A stretch of DNA of 49,015 nucleotides. Origin: Anabaena sp. 4-3. Lineage in GTDB: Bacteria; Cyanobacteriota; Cyanobacteriia; Cyanobacteriales; Nostocaceae. The DNA lies in assembly GCF_001597745.1 (NCBI RefSeq), contig NZ_LUHJ01000035.1, positions 80,834 through 129,848 of the forward strand. Reading direction: 5' to 3'. Position numbers and translations under genes: made by a program. Position 1 is the first letter of the stretch, and every line of letters starts with the position of its first letter. The notes under the pieces are model-generated. The model did not search any database. It was given only the letters and a program-made list of their open reading frames with translations, and was not told the origin of the DNA. This document shows, piece by piece, positions 1 to 8,697 of the stretch.

Positions 1-110
1 TATGTGACGCTGACGCGAAGGCTTTTGACTTGTTTGATGAGCAGTCCCTTCCAGTCCCCAACGCGCAACAATATAAGTAAAAATAACAATATACATTCAC
101 ACTAATTTTT

Positions 111-1493
111 ATGCACCTACCTAAAACTCCAAACACCCCAGCAGTTTTACAAATGCTCAATTGGGTTGTTCGTCCTATGCCTTACATGGAGGAGTGTACT
201 AAACGCTATGGCGACGTTTTCGCCCTCAAGTTGGATAAAAAACTGCCTCCGATAGTCTTTATCAGCAACCCCCAAGACTTACAGCAGGTTTTGAGTCACG
301 ATACCAAGGAACTAGAAGCACCAGGAGATTTAAATAGTCTATTTGAAGGTTTGCTGGGCAAGCGTTCTTTAATTAGTCTCAGTGGTGCAGAACACCAGCG
401 TCAACGGCAGTTACTCATGCCGCCTTTGCATGGTGAAAGAATGCGTGGCTACAGTGAAACTATTAACGAGGTTACTGCTCAAGTTATCAGCCAATACGCA
501 GTAGGTCAACCTTTTAATATTCGTACTGTTAGCCAAGCTATTACCCTGCGGGTAATTATGCAAGCTGTGTTTGGTCTGGATAAAGGAGTCCGCGCCGAAA
601 AACTCCAACAACTTTTAGGGGAAATTTTGGAAACTGGTAGTTCTTTATGGCGTGTGGCTGCGCTGTATTTCCCTGCTTTACAAAGAGATTTTGGGCCGAT
701 AAAAGTCTGGGGAGAACAACAACAACTCCAGCAACAAGCCGACCAACTCATGTATGAAGAAATTCAAGAACGCCGAGAACATCCAGACGCATCTCGTACA
801 GATATCCTCAGTTTACTTATGGATGCTAGGGATACAGAAGGTCAACCGATGACCGACCAAGAATTAAGAGATGAACTGATGACTCTGTTGGTAGCAGGTC
901 ATGAAACCACAGCCACCGCCATCGCTTGGGCTATGTACTGGATTCATAAATTACCACAAGTTAAGGAAAAACTTCTACAAGAATTAGATAGTTTAGGGGA
1001 TAACCCAGATGCAAATACGATTTTTAAATTACCTTATCTAACTGCGGTTTGCTCGGAAACTTTGCGAATTTACCCTGTGGGGATGCTCACTTTTCCTAGA
1101 AGAGTGAAAACACCTATCACTGTCGGTGGTTATGAATTGCCATCAGGTACACCAGTTATGGGTTCTATTTACTTAACTCACCAACGGGAAGATTTATACC
1201 CAGAACCAAAGCAATTTAAACCAGAACGCTTTTTAGAAAGACAGTTTTCACCCTACGAATACTTGCCTTTTGGCGGAGGTGCGAGACGGTGTATTGGTTT
1301 AGCCTTTGCCCAATGGGAAATGAAACTGGCGATCGCTCAAATTTTAACGATGCGAGAATTAGATTTAGCTGATCACTCAGAAGTTAAACCCCAGCGTCGT
1401 GGTTTAGTCACCGGGCCAAACCGTCCTATTCAGATGGTAGTTAAGAGCGAGCGTTTCATCAAGTCTCGGAGTTTAGAAACTACGACTGTTTAG
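111..1493 (+). CDS. Cytochrome P450, CYP110-like
   Basis: Heme-thiolate monooxygenase, soluble type with no N-terminal membrane anchor. The I-helix oxygen-activation motif AGHETT lies at residues 262-267, the K-helix ExxR at E316-R319 (ETLR), and the heme-binding loop FGGGARRCIG at 387-396 with C394 as the iron ligand. Length (460 aa) and these motifs fit the cyanobacterial CYP110 family, whose members act on fatty acids or terpenoids; the substrate here is unknown. The ATG at 111 has no clear Shine-Dalgarno sequence, but the protein starts properly there. A close homologue lies at 8698-10062 on the same strand, and the two share the sequence around the I-helix almost exactly. No redox partner gene is adjacent. 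Confidence 0.93.
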   Translation: MHLPKTPNTPAVLQMLNWVVRPMPYMEECTKRYGDVFALKLDKKLPPIVFISNPQDLQQVLSHDTKELEAPGDLNSLFEGLLGKRSLISLSGAEHQRQRQLLMPPLHGERMRGYSETINEVTAQVISQYAVGQPFNIRTVSQAITLRVIMQAVFGLDKGVRAEKLQQLLGEILETGSSLWRVAALYFPALQRDFGPIKVWGEQQQLQQQADQLMYEEIQERREHPDASRTDILSLLMDARDTEGQPMTDQELRDELMTLLVAGHETTATAIAWAMYWIHKLPQVKEKLLQELDSLGDNPDANTIFKLPYLTAVCSETLRIYPVGMLTFPRRVKTPITVGGYELPSGTPVMGSIYLTHQREDLYPEPKQFKPERFLERQFSPYEYLPFGGGARRCIGLAFAQWEMKLAIAQILTMRELDLADHSEVKPQRRGLVTGPNRPIQMVVKSERFIKSRSLETTTV

Positions 1494-1535
1494 GTATGGG
1501 GCATGGGGTATGGGGCATTAGTCATTAGTCAGTAG

Positions 1536-1590
1536 GGGCGGGTTTACCAAATAATTTGTAGAGTCATGAGAATTCTTAGTAAACCCGCCC
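1536..1590. repeat. Inverted repeat with 12-bp perfect arms
   Basis: The arms GGGCGGGTTTAC (1536-1547) and GTAAACCCGCCC (1579-1590) are perfectly complementary across a 31-nt spacer. Around it lie low-complexity tracts (GGGGCATGGGG-type at 1498-1520, CCCCAGTCCC-type at 1620-1648) of the kind found between Nostoc genes. It sits between the convergent P450 and MFS genes, so it may also act as a bidirectional stem-loop terminator, although no T-run follows. Confidence 0.7.
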
Positions 1591-1649
1591 GTACATTAGT
1601 CATTGGTAAAAGTTTTTCTCCCCCAGTCCCTAGTCCCCAGTCCCCAACC

Positions 1650-2903
1650 CTAATTAACAGGGCTGGCAGTAGAGTTAGAGTAACTACGTTTGAGCATGAA
1701 GACAGCTAAGATAATACCTAAAATTGCTAATGCTGTCGTCGGATAGAAGAAAACTGTGTAACTGCCGAAGATATCTCTAATTCTGCCAGCTAGCAAAGTG
1801 CCGCCTAAAGCACCTGCACCGTAAGCTGTAAAGACGATACCGTAATTTTTGGCATAGTCGGCGGCGGAAAATAAGATTAAGGTAGTGGTGGGTGCGATCG
1901 CTAACCATCCCCCAAAAGAAAAGTAAAATAGGGAAAACGCCACTAAATAACTAGCTACAGCACCTGCCCCAGCCTTGAGCATGATTAACGAAGCAATTAA
2001 TACTAATGTATAGGAGACAATTGCCCCCAGTTTAGGACTAAAGCGGTCAGTTAGCCACCCAAAAAATAACCGTCCTACAGCATTAAACACTGCAAATAAG
2101 GAAACTGTACTTGCTGCTGTTGCCTCATCTAGTTTAATAATTTCTTGAGCTAAAGGGCTAGAAATCCCAATTGCAGCCAGTCCTGAGAATGTGCCAAGGG
2201 TGTAGCATAGCCACAAACCGTAAAATGCTGGAGTTTGCAGTATTGGTGTTTGAGTGTTAATAGATGTATTTCTCTGGGCTGAAACTTCAGAGTTCAAACC
2301 TGCTGGTTTCCAGTCTTTTGGGGGTGTTTTTAATAAGGTGGCGATCGCTAAAATGATAACTGTAAAAGCTATACCTAAAATCACAAAAGTTTGCCGCACT
2401 CCATAACTATCAATAAGTGATTTTGCCAAAGGTGCTGTAATTAACGGCGAAAGACCAAAACCAATGACAGTTAAACCAACCGCAACACCTTTCTGATCAG
2501 GAAACCATTGAGCTACAACTGCTAAAGGTACTCCGTAAGCTATACCCACGCCCACACCTGTTATCACGCCGTAGGTAAAAGTCAGCATTTGTAAATTGCC
2601 ATTCAGACTAGACAAAATATAACCCAGTCCCATAATTCCACCACCAACAGCCGTGACTACACGACTACCGAAGCGGTTGATGTAAAAGCCAGTAATTGGC
2701 ATGAATATGGCATAAAACACTAACAACACCGTAAACGGTAACAGGCTTTCTGTAGCATTAATGTCCAGTAATGTTTCCAGGGGTTTTCTAAAAATACTCC
2801 AGGAGTACACAGTACCAAGGCAGAGTAAAACAGTTGCACCCAGGGGAATAAGCAACCATCTGCCCTTTTCTGCTGACATACCAAAAAGTTGCATCTTTTG
2901 CAT
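1650..2903 (-). CDS. MFS transporter, OFA (oxalate/formate antiporter-like) type
   Basis: About 417 residues with 12 predicted hydrophobic segments in two halves, joined by a polar loop near residues 190-220. The opening stretch with GRWLLIPLGATVLLCLGTVYSW and the loop sequence FYINRFGSR after helix 2 are typical of the OFA branch of the major facilitator superfamily, which exchanges small carboxylates. The real substrate cannot be told from sequence. The open frame extends to a TTG at 2906, but the ATG at 2903 is the better start; ATGs at 2894 and 2879 are also possible and none has a good ribosome site. It converges with the P450 gene. Confidence 0.85.
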   Translation of the reverse strand: MQKMQLFGMSAEKGRWLLIPLGATVLLCLGTVYSWSIFRKPLETLLDINATESLLPFTVLLVFYAIFMPITGFYINRFGSRVVTAVGGGIMGLGYILSSLNGNLQMLTFTYGVITGVGVGIAYGVPLAVVAQWFPDQKGVAVGLTVIGFGLSPLITAPLAKSLIDSYGVRQTFVILGIAFTVIILAIATLLKTPPKDWKPAGLNSEVSAQRNTSINTQTPILQTPAFYGLWLCYTLGTFSGLAAIGISSPLAQEIIKLDEATAASTVSLFAVFNAVGRLFFGWLTDRFSPKLGAIVSYTLVLIASLIMLKAGAGAVASYLVAFSLFYFSFGGWLAIAPTTTLILFSAADYAKNYGIVFTAYGAGALGGTLLAGRIRDIFGSYTVFFYPTTALAILGIILAVFMLKRSYSNSTASPVN

Positions 2904-3211
2904 CAACTAATAGAAATATTTTTTTATCAGTATCTCACCTTTTAGATTCTAAAATAATTTGATCAATATTTCGCCAGGTTAATGTCAACTTCTCAGCATG
3001 AACAGCCACAGATAGTTGACTGTTTCAACAATTCAGGAATAATTATTAACATAAAGGCAGATTGAAAAAGCGCATTAAATATTAATGATGACCTCGGTGA
3101 ACCTGCCCCTACTAACACTAAATATTCAGATATATACCATGTTATAGATTCGCTCAGAGATAGTTACCGTTTACAGTTACTAATAATAGTAAATTGGAAA
3201 ACTATGTATTC
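2904..3211. other. Intergenic region, nothing recognised
   Basis: AT-rich divergent gap between the MFS gene and the DUF2993 gene. It should hold promoters for both, but I see no convincing operator, RNA or coding remnant. Confidence 0.5.
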
Positions 3212-3970
3212 ATGTCAGACCAACCAAGTTTAGACAAGCAAATTATCTCACAAGTAGCTGAAAGAAGTATATCTAATCAGCTAGAAGAGGCAGAACAAAT
3301 TGATATTTATGTAGAAACTGATATTTTAAAAATAGTGCAAGGACAAGCCGATGCTATGACATTTGCTGGACAAGGATTAGTAACTAAACAGAATATTCGT
3401 GTCCAAGAAATCAAACTACAAACAGATAGTATTGATATTAATCCATTGCCAGCTATTTTTGGGCAGATTAAACTTAACAAACCTGTAAATTTCATCGCTC
3501 GTGTTACCCTGACAGCTTCTGATATTAACAATGCCCTAAATTCCCCATTTTCTCGGAAGTTAGTGCAGAATTTTCAGTTAGATGTGGCAGGAAAACCTGT
3601 AAATTTTACTTTGCACCAAATGCAGATAATTTTACCTGGTAATGGTCAAATTGAATTGCAGGGGAAAGTGCAACTACAAGAAAATCACAATAGTCGCCCA
3701 TTGGGATTTACAGCCATGTTTCGACCCCGCACTCCCTCCCATCCCATTAGGTTAGAAAGATTTAACTGTACTGAAGGGGAAGGTGTTTCTCTAGCCTTCA
3801 TTGTGTCTTTGATGCAAAAATTCCAAGAACTGACAAACTTACCTTATTTGCAATGGGAAGATACGAAATTAAGTATCAAAAGCCTGGAAGCGAAAAAAGA
3901 AACTTTAATTCTTTTAGTAGCAGCAAATGTGAATCAAGTACCTGATTCTGTGACGGAATTAGCTAATTAA
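3212..3970 (+). CDS. DUF2993 (LmeA-like) protein
   Basis: A 252-residue protein without signal peptide. The N-terminal part (VAERSISNQLEEAEQIDIYV, then repeated amphipathic beta strands) is the pattern of DUF2993, a family common in cyanobacteria and distantly related to the phospholipid-binding LmeA of actinobacteria. A role in lipid handling is inferred from the family only. An upstream in-frame TTG at 3194 is possible, but the ATG at 3212, preceded by GGAAAA, is preferred. The gene precedes crtO by 110 bp on the same strand and may be co-transcribed with it. Confidence 0.8.
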   Translation: MSDQPSLDKQIISQVAERSISNQLEEAEQIDIYVETDILKIVQGQADAMTFAGQGLVTKQNIRVQEIKLQTDSIDINPLPAIFGQIKLNKPVNFIARVTLTASDINNALNSPFSRKLVQNFQLDVAGKPVNFTLHQMQIILPGNGQIELQGKVQLQENHNSRPLGFTAMFRPRTPSHPIRLERFNCTEGEGVSLAFIVSLMQKFQELTNLPYLQWEDTKLSIKSLEAKKETLILLVAANVNQVPDSVTELAN

Positions 3971-4080
3971 TTATATCATTATTATTTATGGTGAACTCAT
4001 TTTTTAACTAATTCTCCAGGTTGTAATTTCGGCTGACGCTTTGTAAGATTATCAAGCCACTCTATTCTAAAATAAAAGAT

Positions 4081-5775
4081 ATGCAAGAGTATGATGTAGT
4101 AATTATCGGTGCTGGACATAACGGGCTAGTGTGCGCGGCATATTTGCTCAAAGCTGGCTATAGCGTCCTGCTGCTAGAAAAGCGTGCTGTTCCAGGTGGT
4201 GCAGCCACGACAGAAGAATGTTTACCAAAAGAAGCACCAGGATTTAAGTTTAACCTGTGCGCCATTGATCACGAATTTATTCATCTAGGCCCAGTGGTGG
4301 AAGAATTAGAATTAACCAAATATGGTCTAGAATATTTAGAATGTGATCCGGTTGTTTTCTGTCCCCATCCAGATGGTAAATATTTCTTAGGCCATAAGTC
4401 CCTAGAAAAGACCTGTGCAGAGATAGCCCGTTATAGTGAACGCGATGCCCAGAAATACGCCGAATTTACAGAATATTGGCAACGGGCGATAGGTGCAATG
4501 ATTCCCATGTTTAATGCACCCCCAAAATCAGTGATGGATATCGCGGGTAACTACGACATCACCAAATTAAAAGATTTGTTTTCTGTGATTGGTTCTCCAT
4601 CCAAGACACTGGACTTTGTACGTAATATGATGACCAGTGCTGAGGATTTACTCAACGAGTGGTTTGATTCGGAATTTCTCAAAGCACCCCTAGCTAGACT
4701 AGCATCAGAACTGGGCGCACCACCATCTCAAAAAACTATCGCCATTGGTGCGATTATGATGGCTATGCGTCACAACCCCGGTATGACTAGACCTCGTGGC
4801 GGTACTGGCGCATTAGTGCAAGCTTTGGTCAAGCTAGTTACCTCTAAAGGTGGTGTAATTCTCACAGAGCAGCAGGTAGAAAAAGTCTTAATTGATAATG
4901 GTAAAGCTGTGGGTGTAAGAGTGGCTGGTGGGACTGAATATCGGGCTAAATATGGAGTAATATCTAATATTGATGCCAAGCGGTTGTTTTTACAAATGAC
5001 AGATAAAAGCGATGTTGATGCAGCCGACCCCAATTTATGGGAAAGATTGGAACGCCGTATCGTTAATAATAACGAAACCATCCTGAAAATTGACTTGGCT
5101 TTAAATGAACCTCTGCGTTTTCCCTACCACGCCCACAAAGATGAGTATTTAGTGGGGTCAATTTTAATTGCAGATTCCGTAGCCCATGTTGAACAAGCAC
5201 ACAGTAAATGTACCTTGGGAGAGATTCCTGACTCAGACCCATCGATGTATGTAGTCATGCCCAGTTTCCTTGACCCCACTTTAGCACCTCCAGGTAAACA
5301 TACTGTATGGATTGAATTTTTTGCCCCCTATCAAATTGCTGGCGCAGAAGGTACGGGTTTAAAAGGTACTGGTTGGACGGATGAATTAAAAAATCAAGTT
5401 GCTGATCGAGTTGTGGATAAGTTAGCAACTTATGCCCCTAATGTGAAAACAGCCACCATTGCCCGACGTGTGGAAAGTCCGGCAGAATTAGGTGAAAGAC
5501 TAGGCGCGTACAAAGGAAATTATTACCACATTGATATGACATTAGATCAAATGGTATTTTTCCGCCCCTTACCAGAAATAGCTAATTACAAAACCCCAAT
5601 TGATAATCTATTTTTAACGGGTGCAGGAACACATCCAGGTGGTTCAATTTCAGGAATGCCGGGACGCAATTGTGCGCGGGTATTTTTACAGAATAAACAC
5701 CCCATTACCCAGACACTTAAAGATGCACGGGATTCGATTAAGTCTACTGTTGGGTCTGTGTTTGGTATTGGTTAA
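4081..5775 (+). CDS. crtO: Beta-carotene ketolase, CrtO type
   Basis: FAD-dependent oxidoreductase of the phytoene-desaturase family. The N-terminal dinucleotide-binding motif is GAGHNG at residues 10-15, followed by an acidic strand end (LLLEK). The C-terminal segment at about 512-530 (LTGAGTHPGGSISGMPGRN) is the family's second FAD contact. The 564-residue length and overall sequence match cyanobacterial CrtO, which adds a 4-keto group to beta-carotene to form echinenone. Echinenone is used in photoprotection, for example as a ligand of orange carotenoid protein. CrtO is unrelated to the di-iron ketolase CrtW. The closest alternative is a CrtO-like carotenoid oxygenase or isomerase paralogue. 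Confidence 0.85.
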   Translation: MQEYDVVIIGAGHNGLVCAAYLLKAGYSVLLLEKRAVPGGAATTEECLPKEAPGFKFNLCAIDHEFIHLGPVVEELELTKYGLEYLECDPVVFCPHPDGKYFLGHKSLEKTCAEIARYSERDAQKYAEFTEYWQRAIGAMIPMFNAPPKSVMDIAGNYDITKLKDLFSVIGSPSKTLDFVRNMMTSAEDLLNEWFDSEFLKAPLARLASELGAPPSQKTIAIGAIMMAMRHNPGMTRPRGGTGALVQALVKLVTSKGGVILTEQQVEKVLIDNGKAVGVRVAGGTEYRAKYGVISNIDAKRLFLQMTDKSDVDAADPNLWERLERRIVNNNETILKIDLALNEPLRFPYHAHKDEYLVGSILIADSVAHVEQAHSKCTLGEIPDSDPSMYVVMPSFLDPTLAPPGKHTVWIEFFAPYQIAGAEGTGLKGTGWTDELKNQVADRVVDKLATYAPNVKTATIARRVESPAELGERLGAYKGNYYHIDMTLDQMVFFRPLPEIANYKTPIDNLFLTGAGTHPGGSISGMPGRNCARVFLQNKHPITQTLKDARDSIKSTVGSVFGIG

Positions 5776-5812
5776 GGAGTACCAAAAAATAAATTGTCCA
5801 AATTGACTGTTA

Positions 5813-5877
5813 GTAGGGTGCGTCAGTATGAAGATTTTCTTGGTATGGCTAGGGTTTCTCGTACTGAGGCACCCTAC
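5813..5877. repeat. Dispersed palindromic repeat, GTAGGGTGCGTCAG family (copy 1)
   Basis: A 65-bp element with ends GTAGGGTGCGTCAGTA and TACTGAGGCACCCTAC, which are imperfect inverted repeats. Related copies are at 10309-10373, 44329-44392 and 45651-45715, with a half copy near 43500. Confidence 0.75.
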
Positions 5878-5956
5878 TTTTAAGTATCTTATACCAATTT
5901 GAAAAAAGAATGCGACAGATAGACACGCGCAAACCCTTGTGATATCTATATTTCTT

Positions 5957-5982
5957 AATTTTGAATTTTGAATTTTGAATTG
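5957..5982. repeat. Tandem TTTGAAT heptamer tract
   Basis: About three and a half copies of the heptamer AATTTTG/TTTGAAT. The same heptamer occurs at 31248-31274 (reverse) and 31461-31492, and flanks the 67-bp repeats near 37054 and 48949. It sits in front of the gene starting at 6088 and has artificially lengthened that reading frame upstream. Confidence 0.75.
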
Positions 5983-6087
5983 GTATTACCTCTCCCTAGC
6001 ATAATCAATAGGCAAGTCATACTTGTAACTGATGTCAACGTGCCAAAAAACTGGTCAAATAGAGGTATTGTTGCCCATAGTGGAGTG

Positions 6088-7176
6088 ATGACAGACCGCG
6101 TATTAATTCTTGGAGGACGGGGGCGGATAGGTAGAAGTGTCGCCCAGGATATTGCTACCCACACCTCAGCAAAAATTACTATCACAGGACGTTCCCCAGA
6201 GACGGATAGGGAGTTGGGCTTGCCGTTTCTGGTGTTAGACTTGGCTGAGGTTGACAAATTGCGGCAGGCGATCGCCAACTCTGATTTAGTCATCCATTGT
6301 GCTGGGCCGTTTCATTACCGTGATGCTAATGTTCTCAAACTCTGCATTGAACAAGGCGTTAATTATTTAGATGTAAGTGACCATCGTTCATTTACTACTA
6401 AGGCTTTAAATTATCATGAACAAGCTGTAAATGCTGGGGTAACAGCTATTATCAATACGGGAATTTTTCCTGGTATTTCTAACAGCATGGTGCGTCAAGG
6501 TGTGGAACAATTTGACCAAGCAGAAAAGATACATTTAAGTTATTTGGTTGGTGGTTCTGGTGGTGCTGGCGTTACAGTCATGCGGACTACTTTTTTAGGC
6601 TTACAATATCCTTTCCAAGCTTGGATTAATAATCAATGGCAATTTGTCAAGCCCTATAGTGATCGAGAAGTGATTAATTTTCCCGCACCCTACAACCGCA
6701 GTGGTGTTTACTGGTTTGATATGCCAGAAACTTTTACATTACCCCAAGCCTTCCCCAGCGTCAAAACTGTAGTAACTAAGTTTGGCTCAATTCCAGATTT
6801 TTATAATCATTTGACTTGGATGGCTGCCCATCTTTTTCCCAAGTGGTTGATGCAGCGTCACAGCACAATTGAATTTTTATCTCATGTTAGCCATCTGATG
6901 ACAGATGTAACTAATAATTTTAGTGGTATTGGGGTGGCAGTACGTTCAGAAGTCACAGGAATTAAAGATGGTGAAACCGCGATTCACTGTGCAAATTTAG
7001 TGCATGAAAATACTGCGATCGCTTCTGGTATTGGTACAGGTAGTTTAGCCCAATTGTTACTATCAGGTAAGCTGAAAAAACCAGGAGTTTGGCCTGTAGA
7101 ATCAGCATTACCAACTGATTTATTTGTACAATCTATGTCAAGTAGAGGTATTGCAATTGCATATAATTGGTTGTAG
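6088..7176 (+). CDS. Saccharopine dehydrogenase-like NAD(P)-binding oxidoreductase
   Basis: A 362-residue protein with a Rossmann fold at the very N-terminus (VLILGGRGRIGRSVAQ) followed by an ITGRSP segment, as in the saccharopine dehydrogenase NADP-binding family. The middle contains HCAGPFHYRD and YLDVSDH, also typical of that family. The ATG at 6088 is chosen because TGGAG lies just upstream and the Rossmann motif follows at once. The frame stays open to 5968, but only through repeat DNA. The neighbour crtO suggests, without proof, a role in lipid or carotenoid metabolism. The substrate is unknown. Confidence 0.82.
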   Translation: MTDRVLILGGRGRIGRSVAQDIATHTSAKITITGRSPETDRELGLPFLVLDLAEVDKLRQAIANSDLVIHCAGPFHYRDANVLKLCIEQGVNYLDVSDHRSFTTKALNYHEQAVNAGVTAIINTGIFPGISNSMVRQGVEQFDQAEKIHLSYLVGGSGGAGVTVMRTTFLGLQYPFQAWINNQWQFVKPYSDREVINFPAPYNRSGVYWFDMPETFTLPQAFPSVKTVVTKFGSIPDFYNHLTWMAAHLFPKWLMQRHSTIEFLSHVSHLMTDVTNNFSGIGVAVRSEVTGIKDGETAIHCANLVHENTAIASGIGTGSLAQLLLSGKLKKPGVWPVESALPTDLFVQSMSSRGIAIAYNWL

Positions 7177-7199
7177 GAGTTTTTGGATATTGCAGAACA

Positions 7200-7226
7200 G
7201 TTCGTAGTAAGGACTTTAGTCCTTAC
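7200..7226. repeat. Short hairpin repeat, GTAGTAAGGACTTTAGTCC family (copy 1)
   Basis: The core AAGGACTTTAGTCCTT is a near-perfect palindrome. A second copy is at 35239-35262 and a reverse-orientation variant at 28951-28980. This copy lies 23 bp after the stop codon of the preceding gene. Confidence 0.7.
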
Positions 7227-7253
7227 CTTTCTATTTTTCTATACTCAAACACA

Positions 7254-8546
7254 TTATTCTACTTCACTCAGAGTAGAAGAAGCCGATTTTTTGCTAGCAA
7301 TTCTGTGTTCATACCAATTCATTAACGGTGTTGCAGAAATGCCATGCACAATTACAGAAACTACAACCGTGGTATAAGTTATCCACGAAATTCGTTCAGC
7401 AGCTTCATCTTTTAAGCCATGACTCAAGGCATAGGCGAGATAATATAAAGAACCTACACCACGAATCCCAAACCAACCAAATAACCAACGAGTTGCCGGG
7501 TGAAAGCTGCGGCGTTGTAAGTGTAAAGGGCGTTTAGCAATAGTGCTAATCCAAGCACCTAGGGGTCGAATTATGAAAAATAAGCAAACAATAACTATTA
7601 AAGATTGATAGGCATAATTTAGCATTGGTTGCCATAATAATATTGAACCTAACAACAAAATTGTTGCCACTTCCAAGAGTCTTTCTAAACGTTCAATAAA
7701 CTCTAATTGTGCCAAAGGTTTGTGAGGATTTCTATAACTGTACTGCACAAATAAGCCAGCTACAAATACTGCCAAAAATCCATAGCCATTAACTATTTCT
7801 GTGATGGAATAAGTTAATAAAATCGCACTAATAGCGATAAAATCTTCCATGACTGCATCAACAGCCCGCTTTTTTTGCACTTTTTGGTCTATCCAAACCA
7901 CTGCTTGAGCTATTAAAAAACCCATAATGGTACCAAGTGCGATCGCCCAGATTAAATCTATGAGTAACCAATCTTTAAACCAGTTGTTCCAGTTGCTATC
8001 TTTAATTGCATACAGCCCAAAATAAACAAAGGGAAAAGCTAAAGCATCATTTAACCCACCCTCGGAGGTTAAACCAAAGCGTAACTCATCTGTGTCGTTA
8101 GTATCTGTTAGTTGAACTTCCGAAGCTAATACCGGATCAGTAGGTGCAAGAATCGCACCTAATAAAATTGCCTCTCCCCAACTCATACCTAAAAATAACT
8201 TCCCGACAATTGCCAATCCAAAAATAGAAATTGGCATTAAAAAAGCTATCAGTCTAGCTGTGATATTCCAAACCCTAAATTGCCAGGGACGAATAATTTT
8301 TAAGCCACAGCTAAATACAGAAACAATGACGACAAATTCTGTTAACCTTTCCAGTAATTTAGCGTTAAATATCTCATTCTGTCTGAGTTGTATTAGCCCG
8401 ATACCTTCAGAACCCAGAAAAATACCCACGAATAAATAGATAATCGCAAAAGAAAGGGGTAAGCGAGCAATCCAACCTGAGCTTAGGGTGACAAATAGTA
8501 AAAGTAACCCAATAATTAGGAGGTCAAGAATATAAACATCTATCAT
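7254..8546 (-). CDS. Na+/H+ antiporter, CPA1 (NhaP-like)
   Basis: 430 residues with about 12 membrane segments. The ion-binding pair typical of CPA1 exchangers is visible: APTDPVLASEV in one unwound helix and SEGGLNDALAFPFVY in the next, the ND pair being the transport site of electroneutral exchangers. It has no long cytoplasmic tail. Family members exchange Na+ or K+ for H+ across the cytoplasmic or thylakoid membrane in cyanobacteria. It converges with the gene ending at 7176 and is divergent from the second P450. Confidence 0.88.
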   Translation of the reverse strand: MIDVYILDLLIIGLLLLFVTLSSGWIARLPLSFAIIYLFVGIFLGSEGIGLIQLRQNEIFNAKLLERLTEFVVIVSVFSCGLKIIRPWQFRVWNITARLIAFLMPISIFGLAIVGKLFLGMSWGEAILLGAILAPTDPVLASEVQLTDTNDTDELRFGLTSEGGLNDALAFPFVYFGLYAIKDSNWNNWFKDWLLIDLIWAIALGTIMGFLIAQAVVWIDQKVQKKRAVDAVMEDFIAISAILLTYSITEIVNGYGFLAVFVAGLFVQYSYRNPHKPLAQLEFIERLERLLEVATILLLGSILLWQPMLNYAYQSLIVIVCLFFIIRPLGAWISTIAKRPLHLQRRSFHPATRWLFGWFGIRGVGSLYYLAYALSHGLKDEAAERISWITYTTVVVSVIVHGISATPLMNWYEHRIASKKSASSTLSEVE

Positions 8547-8697
8547 GTAAATATGTGTAAAGCATCAACATTTTTATGTTAGTTTAGCTGCATTATCCTG
8601 GTTGTATAAATTATCTATAGATAGATTTTAGAAAAATATTTCCAATTTTTGAGAATTTTGCTAGCTTAGGAGGAATATTGCTCAGAGGTTATTGGTT